Part shown: positions 1 through 7,902 of the stretch, piece by piece
Numbering within the stretch: position 1 is the first letter of the stretch
How the letters are laid out: every line of letters starts with the position of its first letter
Origin: Desulfobulbaceae bacterium
GTDB lineage: Bacteria > Desulfobacterota > Desulfobulbia > Desulfobulbales > Desulfocapsaceae
NCBI GenBank assembly: GCA_026988015.1
Contig: JALSMA010000081.1
Span: forward strand, 1 to 64,000
DNA: 64,000 bases
Direction of reading: 5' to 3'
Program-made: the position numbers and the translations under genes
Notes under the pieces: model-generated
Seen by the model: the letters and a program-made list of their open reading frames with translations, nothing else
What the model was told of the DNA's origin: nothing
Databases searched by the model: none

Positions 1-1100
1 ACCGTGTCTGGCGGTACAGGTGCTTGAGCTGCAGCAATATGGTTGGAATCAGATACGATAACGGACATATTGCGAGCTGCATCCTTCCAAGGGTCTGAAG
101 CAGGAGGAGGCAGTGGATTTGGGGGGGAGAAGAAGTCCCGTCCGGTAACTGAGTCAAGACCAGCACCAGCAGCATGGGCAGTATTTACGGATTCTGTTAC
201 TTCGTAGGCAAGCCTGTCCAGATCATTTTCAAGAGATGGAATAAACTCATCTCGAATGTGAATAAGCCCTTTAAACTCACCACCGAGATTATTTATACCA
301 ATGGGGCGGGTAACACCGCCGGCATTTAACACTAGATCAACGTCGGATCCGTTTTGAACAGCTTCTATTTCCATGGCAAGATTTCCCTGCACAAGTGGTA
401 GTCCACCAGGAAGCTGTACGGCCATCATTCCCTTGGAGTCGTAGTAGGTTTGCACACCAAGAGAAGTGGCAAGATTTTTAGCAAGCATATCACGACGATC
501 GCGAGCACTGTTGGCAGTTTGCCCCTGAACCTCAATGGTAAAAATACGGTCATTAAGTTCTGCAATTTCTGTGATTTGAGAGTTTACACCATCAACTTTT
601 GAAATAAGGGCGTCGTTGATGTTCTCGGTGACAGTATTAAGTTGGTCGGCGGTCTGGTTGAATTTCTCGGCGAGCAGCTCACCTCTTTGAATGACGATGT
701 CGCGTTCTACAAGACCTGAAGGATTTGCTGACAGTTCCTGCCAGGAGTCAAAAAAACGGTTAATGTCTGTTGATATATTTTCTTCACTGATATTAAAAAT
801 TCTCTCGAGTTCGGCAAGAGAGTTTGTCTGTCCCTGCTGAAGGCCGTAATCGATGGACTTGTCCTGAAGCATGTTGGTTACAAATACATCATGATCACGA
901 CTGACATTTGAAACAACAACTCCCTGCCCAACAAAGAAATCACCAAAATTCATGGAGGGGTAAGGAGAGAGGTCGGCATTCTGGCGGGAATACCCTTCGG
1001 TATTAACATTGGAGATATTGTTACCAATGATTTCGATGGATTTCTGGTTGACGCTGAGTGCGGTTTTACCGGCGTTGAGTGAAGAAAATAATCCTGCCAT
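1..1100 (-). CDS. flgK: Flagellar hook-associated protein 1 FlgK (3' end beyond window)
   Basis: FlgK forms the first junction zone between hook and filament outside the cell. It is not in the ORF track because the frame has no stop before the left window edge. Read from ATG at 1100 it begins MAGLFSSLNAGKTALSVNQ and continues into the rod/hook-type N-terminal motif IIGNNISNVNTEGYSRQ, which is diagnostic of FlgK. About 366 codons are present, so roughly the last third or more is missing. It starts 1 nt after the flgN stop, with an AAGG-like ribosome site inside flgN, and is the last gene seen of the flgM-flgN-flgK group. The identification is sure; only the C-terminus is unknown. Confidence 0.95.
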   Translation of the reverse strand, partial: MAGLFSSLNAGKTALSVNQKSIEIIGNNISNVNTEGYSRQNADLSPYPSMNFGDFFVGQGVVVSNVSRDHDVFVTNMLQDKSIDYGLQQGQTNSLAELERIFNISEENISTDINRFFDSWQELSANPSGLVERDIVIQRGELLAEKFNQTADQLNTVTENINDALISKVDGVNSQITEIAELNDRIFTIEVQGQTANSARDRRDMLAKNLATSLGVQTYYDSKGMMAVQLPGGLPLVQGNLAMEIEAVQNGSDVDLVLNAGGVTRPIGINNLGGEFKGLIHIRDEFIPSLENDLDRLAYEVTESVNTAHAAGAGLDSVTGRDFFSPPNPLPPPASDPWKDAARNMSVIVSDSNHIAAAQAPVPPDT

Positions 1101-1101
1101 G

Positions 1102-1455
1102 TCACACCTTTCCTGAGAGCAGCCTGCCGTTGATTTTTGAATTAATCATACCCGCATCGGCTGAGTAACTAGAGACAACGGTTCGTTTGCCGAAAAATTC
1201 CATTGTTTCTCTGATCCAGCCAAGGGTTGCCTTGTACAGATATGCATTCCGCCGGTTTTCGTGGCGAATTGTGTCTGCGATTTCTTTATCGGCATCGTCA
1301 AGGTGATGCACATGGGCCAATATCTGGATGAGTTCTTCTTTTTCCTGCATGGTGGCAGCAAGCGACGGCATGTCAAGTACTTTGGCATGTTCACGCTCTT
1401 CCAGGATTACATCACGAAGGCGTATCAGATAATCGTGTGTAGTTTTGGTGCTCAT
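1102..1455 (-). CDS. flgN: FlgN-like type III export chaperone for FlgK/FlgL
   Basis: A 117-residue, largely helical and charged protein with the size and composition of FlgN. FlgN chaperones bind the C-termini of FlgK and FlgL in the cytoplasm and bring them to the flagellar export gate. Sequence conservation in this family is low, so the call rests on length, helical heptad-like character (EEREHAKVLDM, MQEKEELIQIL) and position between flgM and flgK. The stop is 1 nt upstream of the flgK ATG, so translation is probably coupled. A competing 82-residue ORF in another frame is a shadow. Confidence 0.8.
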   Translation of the reverse strand: MSTKTTHDYLIRLRDVILEEREHAKVLDMPSLAATMQEKEELIQILAHVHHLDDADKEIADTIRHENRRNAYLYKATLGWIRETMEFFGKRTVVSSYSADAGMINSKINGRLLSGKV

Positions 1456-1457
1456 CT

Positions 1458-1745
1458 CTACTTCTCCTCCATGAGGAACTGAAGAAGATTGGAAGCTACT
1501 TTGTTCAGATCAGGCTCGTATGAACCACTGCTGACCTGCTGCTTGAGTTCGGCTACCCTGGCTGCACGATCGGCATCTTCCGCGGCACCAGCCTGGGCTT
1601 TATTGACATCTTGCAGAACGGAGGAAAATTGAACCTGATCCGCTTCCTGGATTGAACCTGTTTTTTTGTCAGCCTGGGCCTTCTCGCCTTTTTTAATACT
1701 GCCTATCTGGCCGAGACCGCCAACTCCCAAAAATTCAACACTCAT
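1458..1745 (-). CDS. flgM: Anti-sigma-28 factor FlgM
   Basis: A 95-residue protein. FlgM holds sigma28 (FliA) inactive until the hook-basal body is complete, and is then exported through the flagellum. The N-terminal half is polar and disordered-looking. The C-terminal part carries the FlgM-like helices RAARVAELKQQVSSGSYEPD followed by KVASNLLQFLMEE, the segment that binds FliA. flgN begins 2 nt downstream. The gene lies behind a candidate sigma28 promoter (2423-2450), giving the usual arrangement in which FliA activates its own inhibitor. fliA itself is present at 7903-8634. Confidence 0.92.
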   Translation of the reverse strand: MSVEFLGVGGLGQIGSIKKGEKAQADKKTGSIQEADQVQFSSVLQDVNKAQAGAAEDADRAARVAELKQQVSSGSYEPDLNKVASNLLQFLMEEK

Positions 1746-1766
1746 GCTATCACCTGTATTTCTTAA

Positions 1767-2345
1767 TTACGATTCCTGTTGAGGACTGCCAGCCTCTGCC
1801 CAGGCATCAAGTTTGCTCATTACCGTATCAAGGGTATCGTAGGAAATTTCCGGAAGCCAACCGCCAAAGGCTTCAAAAGCGTCATTAAATCCTTTCTCAA
1901 CCCCTTCCTTAATTGCATCAAGTCTGGATGGGTCATTACCTGCAACTGAGACAGCAAATTCAAAGATACGATCTGAAGTCTGCTCAACACCAAAATAACC
2001 GTCATCAGCTATGAGTTCAACAGCTTCCTCCTGACTGACTGTATTGAGATCAATTTCCTGATCACCAGCTGCAATTTTAAAATCAATCCCCTGCTCCCTG
2101 AGCATACTGGTTACAAGTTCTCTGAGCAGACTATACTGTTGCTGAGCATCTCCACTTTGAATAGTAAGAGAACTGGAGTAGGTCATGGATACGTTACTAT
2201 TCTGGTTCAAAGTAACCGAATCATTTTTGGCTATTACCCCATTACTCTCAGGCCGTTGACCTTCAGGGACTTGTTGCGAATTGTTTGTTTTGTGCTGTAA
2301 TTTCTGTGGGTTAACCAACCCAAAGTCACCGATTCTGTTATTCAT
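1767..2345 (-). CDS. Uncharacterised flagellar-locus protein
   Basis: The ORF track extends this frame to 2390, but an ATG at 2345 (MNNRIGDFGLVNPQ) has a GGAGG ribosome site about 7 nt upstream, so a 192-residue protein is chosen. The first 60 residues are Gln/Asn/Ser-rich and probably disordered. Residues about 80-180 look folded and helical, with the stretches LLRELVTSMLREQGIDFKI and AIKEGVEKGFNDAFEAFGGW. I do not recognise a named family with confidence; the C-terminal part resembles hypothetical proteins found beside flgM in other Desulfobacterota. No signal peptide or membrane segment is seen. It is the first gene after the sigma28-type promoter, so it should be a late gene made with FlgM, FlgN and FlgK. 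Confidence 0.75.
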   Translation of the reverse strand: MNNRIGDFGLVNPQKLQHKTNNSQQVPEGQRPESNGVIAKNDSVTLNQNSNVSMTYSSSLTIQSGDAQQQYSLLRELVTSMLREQGIDFKIAAGDQEIDLNTVSQEEAVELIADDGYFGVEQTSDRIFEFAVSVAGNDPSRLDAIKEGVEKGFNDAFEAFGGWLPEISYDTLDTVMSKLDAWAEAGSPQQES

Positions 2346-2422
2346 TGTACGCCTCCATGCGATATGTTCTGCATCCTTGCAGAGAACCAAAGCGTTTAAA
2401 AAGATTTCTCTTGTGTACTACT

Positions 2423-2450
2423 TTATCGGAGCGTAAGAGGGATATCTTTA
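2423..2450 (-). promoter_or_regulatory. Candidate sigma28 (FliA) promoter for the flgM group
   Basis: On the minus strand TAAAGATA, 12 nt, then TCCGATAA. The -10 matches the FliA consensus GCCGATAA at 7 of 8 positions and the -35 begins with the core TAAAG. The spacer is one longer than the enteric consensus, but the second candidate at 7253-7280 has the same spacing. Transcription would start near 2415, about 70 nt before the ATG at 2345. Confidence 0.6.
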
Positions 2451-2521
2451 GGATTTTAACAGAAAAACCTGACGATAACAAACAGCAGAGGAAATGTAGT
2501 AAAGGCGGGGAGGAATTAGAA

Positions 2522-2848
2522 CTATTTTTCTACTTTATCAGGGAAATGAGTATTTTTCAGCTGTTCATACATAGCTTTACCTATTCCCATGCCATCACCT
2601 TTTGCGGTTTCCCTCGCCATTTCCATATCCAGCATTTCCTGATAAAGAGTATCTGCCATGTCTTTCTCAAAAAGGCCGGATTCTGGAATACTTTTCCGCA
2701 TGCTTTTATACATTTCGTTGACATAAATGGCCTCAAACTCACGACAGGACTGCCTCAACTTCTGTAATTTGTGGGTTTTGGGGTCTGTGGCATCGTTTTT
2801 GAGACTGGTTGGTGCCAAAGTAGCCCTGGGATCGATTGAAGTGTTCAT
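2522..2848 (-). CDS. flgJ: Rod-binding protein FlgJ, short single-domain form
   Basis: A 108-residue protein equal to the N-terminal rod-binding domain of FlgJ. The core pattern CREFEAIYVNEMYKSMRKS and the later DMEMARETAK...GIGKAMYEQL are typical. Enteric FlgJ carries a C-terminal peptidoglycan hydrolase domain of about 150 residues that is absent here, as in many non-enteric bacteria, so another enzyme must open the wall for the rod. It follows flgI by 21 nt and ends the flgF-flgG-flgA-flgH-flgI-flgJ group. The 176 nt after it carry the candidate sigma28 promoter of the next group. Confidence 0.9.
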   Translation of the reverse strand: MNTSIDPRATLAPTSLKNDATDPKTHKLQKLRQSCREFEAIYVNEMYKSMRKSIPESGLFEKDMADTLYQEMLDMEMARETAKGDGMGIGKAMYEQLKNTHFPDKVEK

Positions 2849-2869
2849 GGTATTTTCAGTTTGCTGAAT

Positions 2870-3985
2870 TTAAAGGACGATAAGCTCGCCATGCATCGCT
2901 CCTGCGACTTTAATTGCCTGAAAAATGGCAATCAAGTCCCGCGGTGTGGCTCCGATGGCGTTGAGAGCATCAGCAACAGCACCTATGGAGACACCTTCTT
3001 TGACAACCATCAGCTGGCCATCATCTTCAATGACATCAATTTGGGTCTGCGGCATTGCAACGGTTTGTCCCTGAGCTAGAGGATTCGGTTGAGTCACATC
3101 GGTTGTCTCCTTGATAACAAGGGAGAGGTTACCATGGGATACTGCAACGGTGGATAGCCTGACATCTTCCCCCATGACAATGGTGCCTGTACGTTCATTG
3201 ACAACAACCCTTGCGTTTGTATCAGTATCAATCCGCATTCCCTCTATAGAGGCAACAAACTGCACTTTATCATTGAGAAATGGCTTGGGAATTATCACCT
3301 TCACAGTAGCGGAATCGATTGGGTAGGCCGTTCCCGGGCCGTACTTGTCATTTATTTTTTTACTCATATTTGAAGCAGTGGTGAAGTCAGCGCTTCGTAA
3401 CGAGTAGGACAATGTGCCGTTTTTGGCAAAAAGTCCAGGCGGTTGGCGCTCAATTAAAGCGCCTCCAGTAATTCTGCCAACGGTGGGGTGGTTTTTCTGG
3501 GCTTTAGCAGCTTTTCCGCCAAAAGAAAAGGCCCCGATAGTCAATGGCCCTTGTGAAACGGCATAAACCTTTCCATCTGGTCCCATCAAAGGGGTCATCA
3601 GCAGGTTACCACCTGCAAGGCTCTTTGCGTCACCAATTGATGAAACCTGAACATCTATGGTTGAGCCTGGTTTTGCAAATGGAGGCAATACTGCTGTAAC
3701 CATGACCGCAGCGACATTTTTTACTTTGATTTTGTTAAATTCTTCAGGGTTTACTGTAATTCCTTGGCGTACAAGCATGTTGTACAATGCCTGTCTGGTG
3801 AAAAGAACTTTCTGGAGATCGTCTCCGGTTCCGGCAAGTCCAGTGATCAGGCCGTATCCGATAAGCTGATTGTTACGAACTCCTTTTAGTTCAGCAATGT
3901 CCTTAATGCGTGCGGCGCTACCGACAGTGCAGAGGAGAGACAGTAACAGCAGGAATGAAAATAAAAATGTGATTGATCTTCTCAT
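2870..3985 (-). CDS. flgI: Flagellar P-ring protein FlgI
   Basis: FlgI builds the periplasmic P ring, the bushing for the rod in the peptidoglycan layer. The protein has a signal peptide (MRRSITFLFSFLLLLSLL...GSAARI) and the family hallmarks RIKDIAELKGVRNNQLIGYG and LAGTGDD near the N-terminus. The C-terminus, VADALNAIGATPRDLIAIFQAIKVAGAMHGELIVL, is typical. The track starts at a TTG (4003). I prefer ATG at 3985, which gives a compact signal peptide, has AAGG upstream and lies 14 nt after the flgH stop. Length 371 residues, normal for FlgI. Confidence 0.96.
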   Translation of the reverse strand: MRRSITFLFSFLLLLSLLCTVGSAARIKDIAELKGVRNNQLIGYGLITGLAGTGDDLQKVLFTRQALYNMLVRQGITVNPEEFNKIKVKNVAAVMVTAVLPPFAKPGSTIDVQVSSIGDAKSLAGGNLLMTPLMGPDGKVYAVSQGPLTIGAFSFGGKAAKAQKNHPTVGRITGGALIERQPPGLFAKNGTLSYSLRSADFTTASNMSKKINDKYGPGTAYPIDSATVKVIIPKPFLNDKVQFVASIEGMRIDTDTNARVVVNERTGTIVMGEDVRLSTVAVSHGNLSLVIKETTDVTQPNPLAQGQTVAMPQTQIDVIEDDGQLMVVKEGVSIGAVADALNAIGATPRDLIAIFQAIKVAGAMHGELIVL

Positions 3986-3999
3986 GATAGGTACCTTTT

Positions 4000-4686
4000 T
4001 CAAAAAGGCCAGATATTGTCAAGTGCCCGGACCAGCCAGCCGGGTTTCTGTTTGTCACTGATTGCACCTTTGCCGGTATAAGAAATCTTAGCATTCAAGA
4101 CATGCTTTGAGTCTACAGTATTATTGGCCATTATATCAGCGGGGCGAATAATACCTGTCATATATATAACCTGAACCTCATTGTTCACCTGCACTTCCTT
4201 TCCGCCACGAATTTTAAGATTACCATTGGCATAAACATCAACTACCTGTGCGGTAAGAGACGCTATCAGGTCTTCTTTTCTTACCGTTGTCCCCGTTCCT
4301 GAAAATTTGTTGTCAAAGTTGGCAGAGACTAGATTATTAAGGTCGATTTCGGGGTGTTCGGTGATCCATTTAGAGTTTTCAAGTCCAAAAAGATGTGGGA
4401 TACCGGCAGTCATACTGGAACTGCGGTCTGTTGAGGTTGATGCTTGTTTGGATGCACTGGCTTTTTCAGAAATTGTTATGGTGACGACATCTCCAACGGT
4501 TCTTGCCTTGTGGTCAGCATAGAGTGAGTGTTGCTCACCAGGCCAAAGTGATCCGTCAGTTCTTTCGGCCTGCCGCTGAATCTGGATTTCTTCAAGGGGC
4601 TCAGGTATTTCGACCACATTTTCTTCAGGTCTGGCACAGGAGCTGAGAAGGGTGAGAGCACATAATAAATAGAATAAATTCTTCAT
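4000..4686 (-). CDS. flgH: Flagellar L-ring lipoprotein FlgH
   Basis: FlgH forms the outer-membrane L ring. The track ORF reaches back to 4752, but the ATG at 4686 begins a clear lipoprotein signal, MKNLFYLLCALTLLSSCARP, with Cys in the lipobox. It sits 1 nt after the flgA stop with a GGAGGT upstream. The mature part has the FlgH patterns SLWPGEQHSLYADHKARTVGDVVTI and the C-terminal IIRPADIMANNTVDSKHVLNAKISYTGKG. Length 228 residues is normal. An L ring implies a Gram-negative outer membrane, consistent with the rest of the window. Confidence 0.96.
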   Translation of the reverse strand: MKNLFYLLCALTLLSSCARPEENVVEIPEPLEEIQIQRQAERTDGSLWPGEQHSLYADHKARTVGDVVTITISEKASASKQASTSTDRSSSMTAGIPHLFGLENSKWITEHPEIDLNNLVSANFDNKFSGTGTTVRKEDLIASLTAQVVDVYANGNLKIRGGKEVQVNNEVQVIYMTGIIRPADIMANNTVDSKHVLNAKISYTGKGAISDKQKPGWLVRALDNIWPF

Positions 4687-4687
4687 A

Positions 4688-5638
4688 TTATATTTGGACC
4701 TCCACAAGTCCAGGGGCTGCAACTCGGCAGAGAATAATTTTGCGCGAGCCACTGTTCATTACGCGAATGATTTGATCTTGTTTTCCATTCATCGAAGCAA
4801 TTCCGGTCGCAGTAAGATGCATTCCGTTATAATTAATTAATATTTTAACTAACTGTCCCTTGAGAATCAAAGGAGGGAAATCGATGGAGCTGTTGTCTAA
4901 AACTGCACCGGTGCGCAGACTTCTTGTAAGCTTTTTTCCTAAGACTTCGCGAAGACTAGTACATGGGGTCCTTAATCTGGAGAGATCTCTGCTTTGCATC
5001 TGCACCATATCCGGTTGCAGAATGTCACCTCTTTTCACATTACGGGTGAGAGTTGCAACCTGAGCCATTGCCTTTATCTTTCCCCGAATGGAAATATTTT
5101 TTACGATTTTTTCATCAACCTTGTATACCAGTGAAAACCTGCGGCTCCCAATAATTTTCTGGTCAGCAGGTATCACCTCAACTTCAAGGTCTCCAGTGGG
5201 AATAACAAAGGGCAGGGGGAGTTCCCGTGGTATAAATGAATAGTCGGCCAGAGGGATGTCGCCGGCCCGGTCTTCAAGGTAATTAGCGATGGCAAGCTGA
5301 ATTTCATCAGGACCAATGATGAGCCCACTACGGCTGACTTCAACTGTTTCAGACCCTGTCCAGCCGATGTTTTCATTTCCTGGAAAACTGTTTAATAACC
5401 TTTTCTTGAGTAAAACGGACCTGAGGGTGACTTTCTGGCCCGGTTTGGGTGCTGGTGCTACATGTTTACTTCCAAGGGCAATGGAGAGAGGGCTCTCCTC
5501 GTCAAAATGAGCAATGTCATTTAGGGTAATGACTGGAGAGTCCACTTCTGCCTCCGGGATAAAACTGATTACAAGGGCTGATGCTGTATTGGGAATCGTA
5601 AAAAGAAGAGTTGCCAGTAAAAGTATTGATCTAGCCAT
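4688..5638 (-). CDS. flgA: Flagellar P-ring assembly chaperone FlgA
   Basis: FlgA is the periplasmic chaperone needed to polymerise the FlgI P ring. The 316-residue protein has an N-terminal signal peptide (MARSILLLATLLFTIPNTASA) and a C-terminal SAF-type domain (TLTRNVKRGDILQPDMVQMQ ... LTRSLRTGAVLDNSSI ... VKILINYNGMHLTATG). It is longer than enteric FlgA (about 220) because of an N-terminal extension of roughly 100 residues, common in this phylum. It is placed directly between flgG and flgH, with 3 nt and 1 nt spacing. Confidence 0.93.
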   Translation of the reverse strand: MARSILLLATLLFTIPNTASALVISFIPEAEVDSPVITLNDIAHFDEESPLSIALGSKHVAPAPKPGQKVTLRSVLLKKRLLNSFPGNENIGWTGSETVEVSRSGLIIGPDEIQLAIANYLEDRAGDIPLADYSFIPRELPLPFVIPTGDLEVEVIPADQKIIGSRRFSLVYKVDEKIVKNISIRGKIKAMAQVATLTRNVKRGDILQPDMVQMQSRDLSRLRTPCTSLREVLGKKLTRSLRTGAVLDNSSIDFPPLILKGQLVKILINYNGMHLTATGIASMNGKQDQIIRVMNSGSRKIILCRVAAPGLVEVQI

Positions 5639-5641
5639 TGA

Positions 5642-6427
5642 TTACACCATATTGTTGGTGGTCTGCATCATTTCATCTGATGTCTGGATTGTTTTTGAGT
5701 TAATCTCATAGGCACGCTGGGTGGTGATCATATTGGTCATTTCTTCAACAATATTAACATTTGATCCTTCAAGGAAGTTCTGGAGTAACAATCCGTAGCC
5801 ATCGTCTCCGGGAGTTCCTGTCTGAGGCGTTCCTGAGGCGTCTGTTTCCCTGAAAAGGTTTCTGCCGACGGCCAGCAGTCCACCATTATTGGTAAACGTT
5901 ACGGTTTCAAAGTTTCCTATCTCGGTACTTGTGGTGTCATCGCCAATGATGGCACTAACCACGCCGGTTTGACTTATTGTGACCTGTCGGGATCCATCAG
6001 GAACTGTAATACCGGGACTTATCGGGTACCCATCTGAGTTGGTGAGTCTTCCGTCGCTGTCACGTTTAAATGCACCAGCTCTGGAGTAGGCAGTTTCGCC
6101 GTTGGGAAGTTCAACTTGAAAAAAACCTGCTCCTTCAATGGCCACATCGAGTTCATTCTCGGTTTGAATAAGATCACCTTGGGTGAATATCTTTTGAACT
6201 GCAGCTGGTCGCACACCAAGACCTATCTGAATACCGGTTGGTGCTTCTGTATCCACAGATGTCTGTGATCCTGGAACTTTCATGATCTGATACATGAGAT
6301 CTTGGAAATCGGCCTGACTCTTTTTGAATCCAGTGGTTGAGGAGTTAGCCAGGTTGTTGGCAATTACATCAAGGTTTAACTGCTGGGCGTTCATGCCTGT
6401 GGTGCCGGTCCAAAGTGATCGTATCAT
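5642..6427 (-). CDS. flgG: Flagellar distal rod protein FlgG
   Basis: FlgG makes the distal rod that crosses the P and L rings. The 261 residues begin MIRSLWTGTTGMNAQQLNLDVIANNLANSSTTGFKKS and end with NVVEEMT-type and INSKTIQTSDEMMQTTNNMV sequences, the standard FlgG ends. The N-terminal motif ANNLANSSTTGFKKSQADFQDLMYQ is the rod/hook family signature. It precedes flgA by 3 nt and follows flgF by 27 nt. Confidence 0.96.
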   Translation of the reverse strand: MIRSLWTGTTGMNAQQLNLDVIANNLANSSTTGFKKSQADFQDLMYQIMKVPGSQTSVDTEAPTGIQIGLGVRPAAVQKIFTQGDLIQTENELDVAIEGAGFFQVELPNGETAYSRAGAFKRDSDGRLTNSDGYPISPGITVPDGSRQVTISQTGVVSAIIGDDTTSTEIGNFETVTFTNNGGLLAVGRNLFRETDASGTPQTGTPGDDGYGLLLQNFLEGSNVNIVEEMTNMITTQRAYEINSKTIQTSDEMMQTTNNMV

Positions 6428-6454
6428 GATATTCCTTTAATATTGGGTACAGGT

Positions 6455-7204
6455 TTAGCCTATTGTTCCAAGTTCGTCCTGCTTCTGACCAAGTGTCGAA
6501 TATGCCTTGATAACTTTCTGATAACTCTCAAATGTCCGCGTGCTTTCAATCATAAGGGCCATTTCTTCGGTCATGTTAACATTGGATATCTCGAGGCTTC
6601 CGACGCTGAGTTGTGGTTCCGGGTTGATGATTTCCTGTCCTCCTTCTTTGAGAGAATAGAGGGTGTCTGACTCCCTTTTAAGGAGCGTGTTGTCATTTAT
6701 GGTGTAAACGGCAACGGTTCCGACTACCTCACGGTTGCCCTCCAATGAGAGTATTGAAATTTCTCCCAAACTGTTTACTGAAATTTTAGAGGTGTCTGAG
6801 TCTGGTATAGTGATGGGGGCATTCCCCTCGTCAAGTACTGGCATGTCGTTGCCGGTGAGGAGGGTTCCGTCCTGGGAAACATGGAAATCACCTCGTCTGG
6901 TATAGCGGAAACCATCCATGCTCTGGACTTTGAAAAAACCATCCTTGTGAATAGCAAGATCAAGAGGGTTGTTGGTGTCTTTGATGACGCCTTCTGAGAA
7001 TTCTGTGAAATTTTCGCGCACTCTGCTGAAGTTAATTCCTTTAGCGGTCGTTGTCTGCTGTTCACCTCGCAAGAGAGATTCAAAACTCATTCGAGATTTC
7101 TTGTAGCCAACGGTATTTATGTTAGCAAGATTAGTTGATATGTTTGCCAAGCGTTGTTCCCGGGATATTGCCCCTGCAAGGGCGCTGTATTTTCCTGATA
7201 CCAT
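6455..7204 (-). CDS. flgF: Flagellar proximal rod protein FlgF
   Basis: FlgF is one of the four proximal rod proteins. The 249-residue sequence starts MVSGKYSALAGAISREQRLANISTNLANINTVGYKKS, contains the rod/hook N- and C-terminal signatures and ends in ESTRTFESYQKVIKAYSTL. Somewhat shorter and more divergent than flgG beside it. It is the first gene after a 213-nt gap containing a candidate sigma28 promoter, so the flgF-flgG-flgA-flgH-flgI-flgJ group could be transcribed separately from the upstream fliA group. Confidence 0.93.
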   Translation of the reverse strand: MVSGKYSALAGAISREQRLANISTNLANINTVGYKKSRMSFESLLRGEQQTTTAKGINFSRVRENFTEFSEGVIKDTNNPLDLAIHKDGFFKVQSMDGFRYTRRGDFHVSQDGTLLTGNDMPVLDEGNAPITIPDSDTSKISVNSLGEISILSLEGNREVVGTVAVYTINDNTLLKRESDTLYSLKEGGQEIINPEPQLSVGSLEISNVNMTEEMALMIESTRTFESYQKVIKAYSTLGQKQDELGTIG

Positions 7205-7252
7205 AGTGTTGGAGCCGTTTTTTTAATGTTTTTGGGTTTGTTTTCTCTTATC

Positions 7253-7280
7253 TAATCGGTTATTTGCCGTCTGTTCTTTA
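7253..7280 (-). promoter_or_regulatory. Candidate sigma28 (FliA) promoter for the flgF operon
   Basis: On the minus strand TAAAGAAC, 12 nt, then ACCGATTA, 48 nt upstream of the flgF ATG. Compared with TAAAGTTT-N11-GCCGATAA the core positions TAAAG and CCGAT are kept. The spacing matches the candidate before the flgM group. Rod genes are often sigma54-dependent, so a FliA promoter here would be slightly unusual. Confidence 0.5.
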
Positions 7281-7334
7281 GGAAAAGATTATCTGCTGTT
7301 TTACCTGAAACCGTAAATGATTGATGTGGTACAT

Positions 7335-7395
7335 CCTGTTCTTTTTGAACACGTTGAATATGGTGAACTATATCAGTAGGTTCAAAGAGAACAGG
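7335..7395. other. 16-bp inverted repeat between DUF2802 gene and flgF
   Basis: Arms CCTGTTCTTTTTGAAC (7335-7350) and GTTCAAAGAGAACAGG (7380-7395) pair at 15 of 16 positions with a 29-nt loop. There is no T run directly after the stem on the minus strand, so it is not a clear terminator. It could reduce read-through from the fliA group, act as an RNA-end barrier, or be an operator for the flgF promoter. Confidence 0.55.
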
Positions 7396-7417
7396 GGGTG
7401 TCGACAGCGTCAGGTTT

Positions 7418-7870
7418 CTATTCTGTCGTATCTTGCTGAAAACTGGTATCAGCTTTTATGCCTGTTTTGCCAAGATTTGAGAGATTCTGGATCTGCTGGA
7501 TTTCATACCTTGACATACCAAGGGCCATCTCCATTTCTTCTATCTCCATCCCGGCAACAAACATACTTCGCAGGTATTGATATCTTTCAGGTGGTTGTAC
7601 TTTTCGGGTTCTGTTCAAAAAAGCGCTTCTTGGCCTTTGAAGATCAGTGGTGACACTTGCCTGTTGCAAATCATTCAGAAAACGTTGTTGGCGATTGTCA
7701 TTGGCATTTATATTCTCAAGCTTTTCCTGGATGCTCTCCAGGCTTTTGTTCTGAATTTTTAAAAGATTGGACTGAATAGCGAGTCGTTTACGTAAACTAA
7801 TAGTACGGAAAAAAAGGATAATAGTGAGTGTGACCGTGAATCCGAGAAGTGTAAAATTATAATCAGACAT
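7418..7870 (-). CDS. DUF2802-like membrane-anchored protein next to fliA
   Basis: A 150-residue protein with one N-terminal membrane segment (FTLLGFTVTLTIILFF), a coiled-coil stretch (about residues 35-70) and a C-terminal small helical module, ERYQYLRSMFVAGMEIEEMEMALGMSRYEIQQIQNL. That end resembles the DUF2802 domain, which looks like a helix-turn-helix segment and occurs beside fliA or chemotaxis genes in many proteobacteria. Its function is unknown to me. It follows fliA by 32 nt and probably belongs to the flhB-flhA-flhF-flhG-fliA transcript. Confidence 0.72.
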   Translation of the reverse strand: MSDYNFTLLGFTVTLTIILFFRTISLRKRLAIQSNLLKIQNKSLESIQEKLENINANDNRQQRFLNDLQQASVTTDLQRPRSAFLNRTRKVQPPERYQYLRSMFVAGMEIEEMEMALGMSRYEIQQIQNLSNLGKTGIKADTSFQQDTTE

Positions 7871-7902
7871 CGTTCTCTCGTATAATTTTATTAGCTGGTT
7901 AG

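Noticed and set aside
2345-2767. 140-residue plus-strand ORF spanning flgJ and the sigma28 promoter
   Set aside because: It is antisense to flgJ, aromatic-rich and without a plausible start signal.
4687-4752. Longer start of flgH
   Set aside because: It overlaps flgA and would bury the lipoprotein signal; ATG 4686 gives the lipobox at the correct place.
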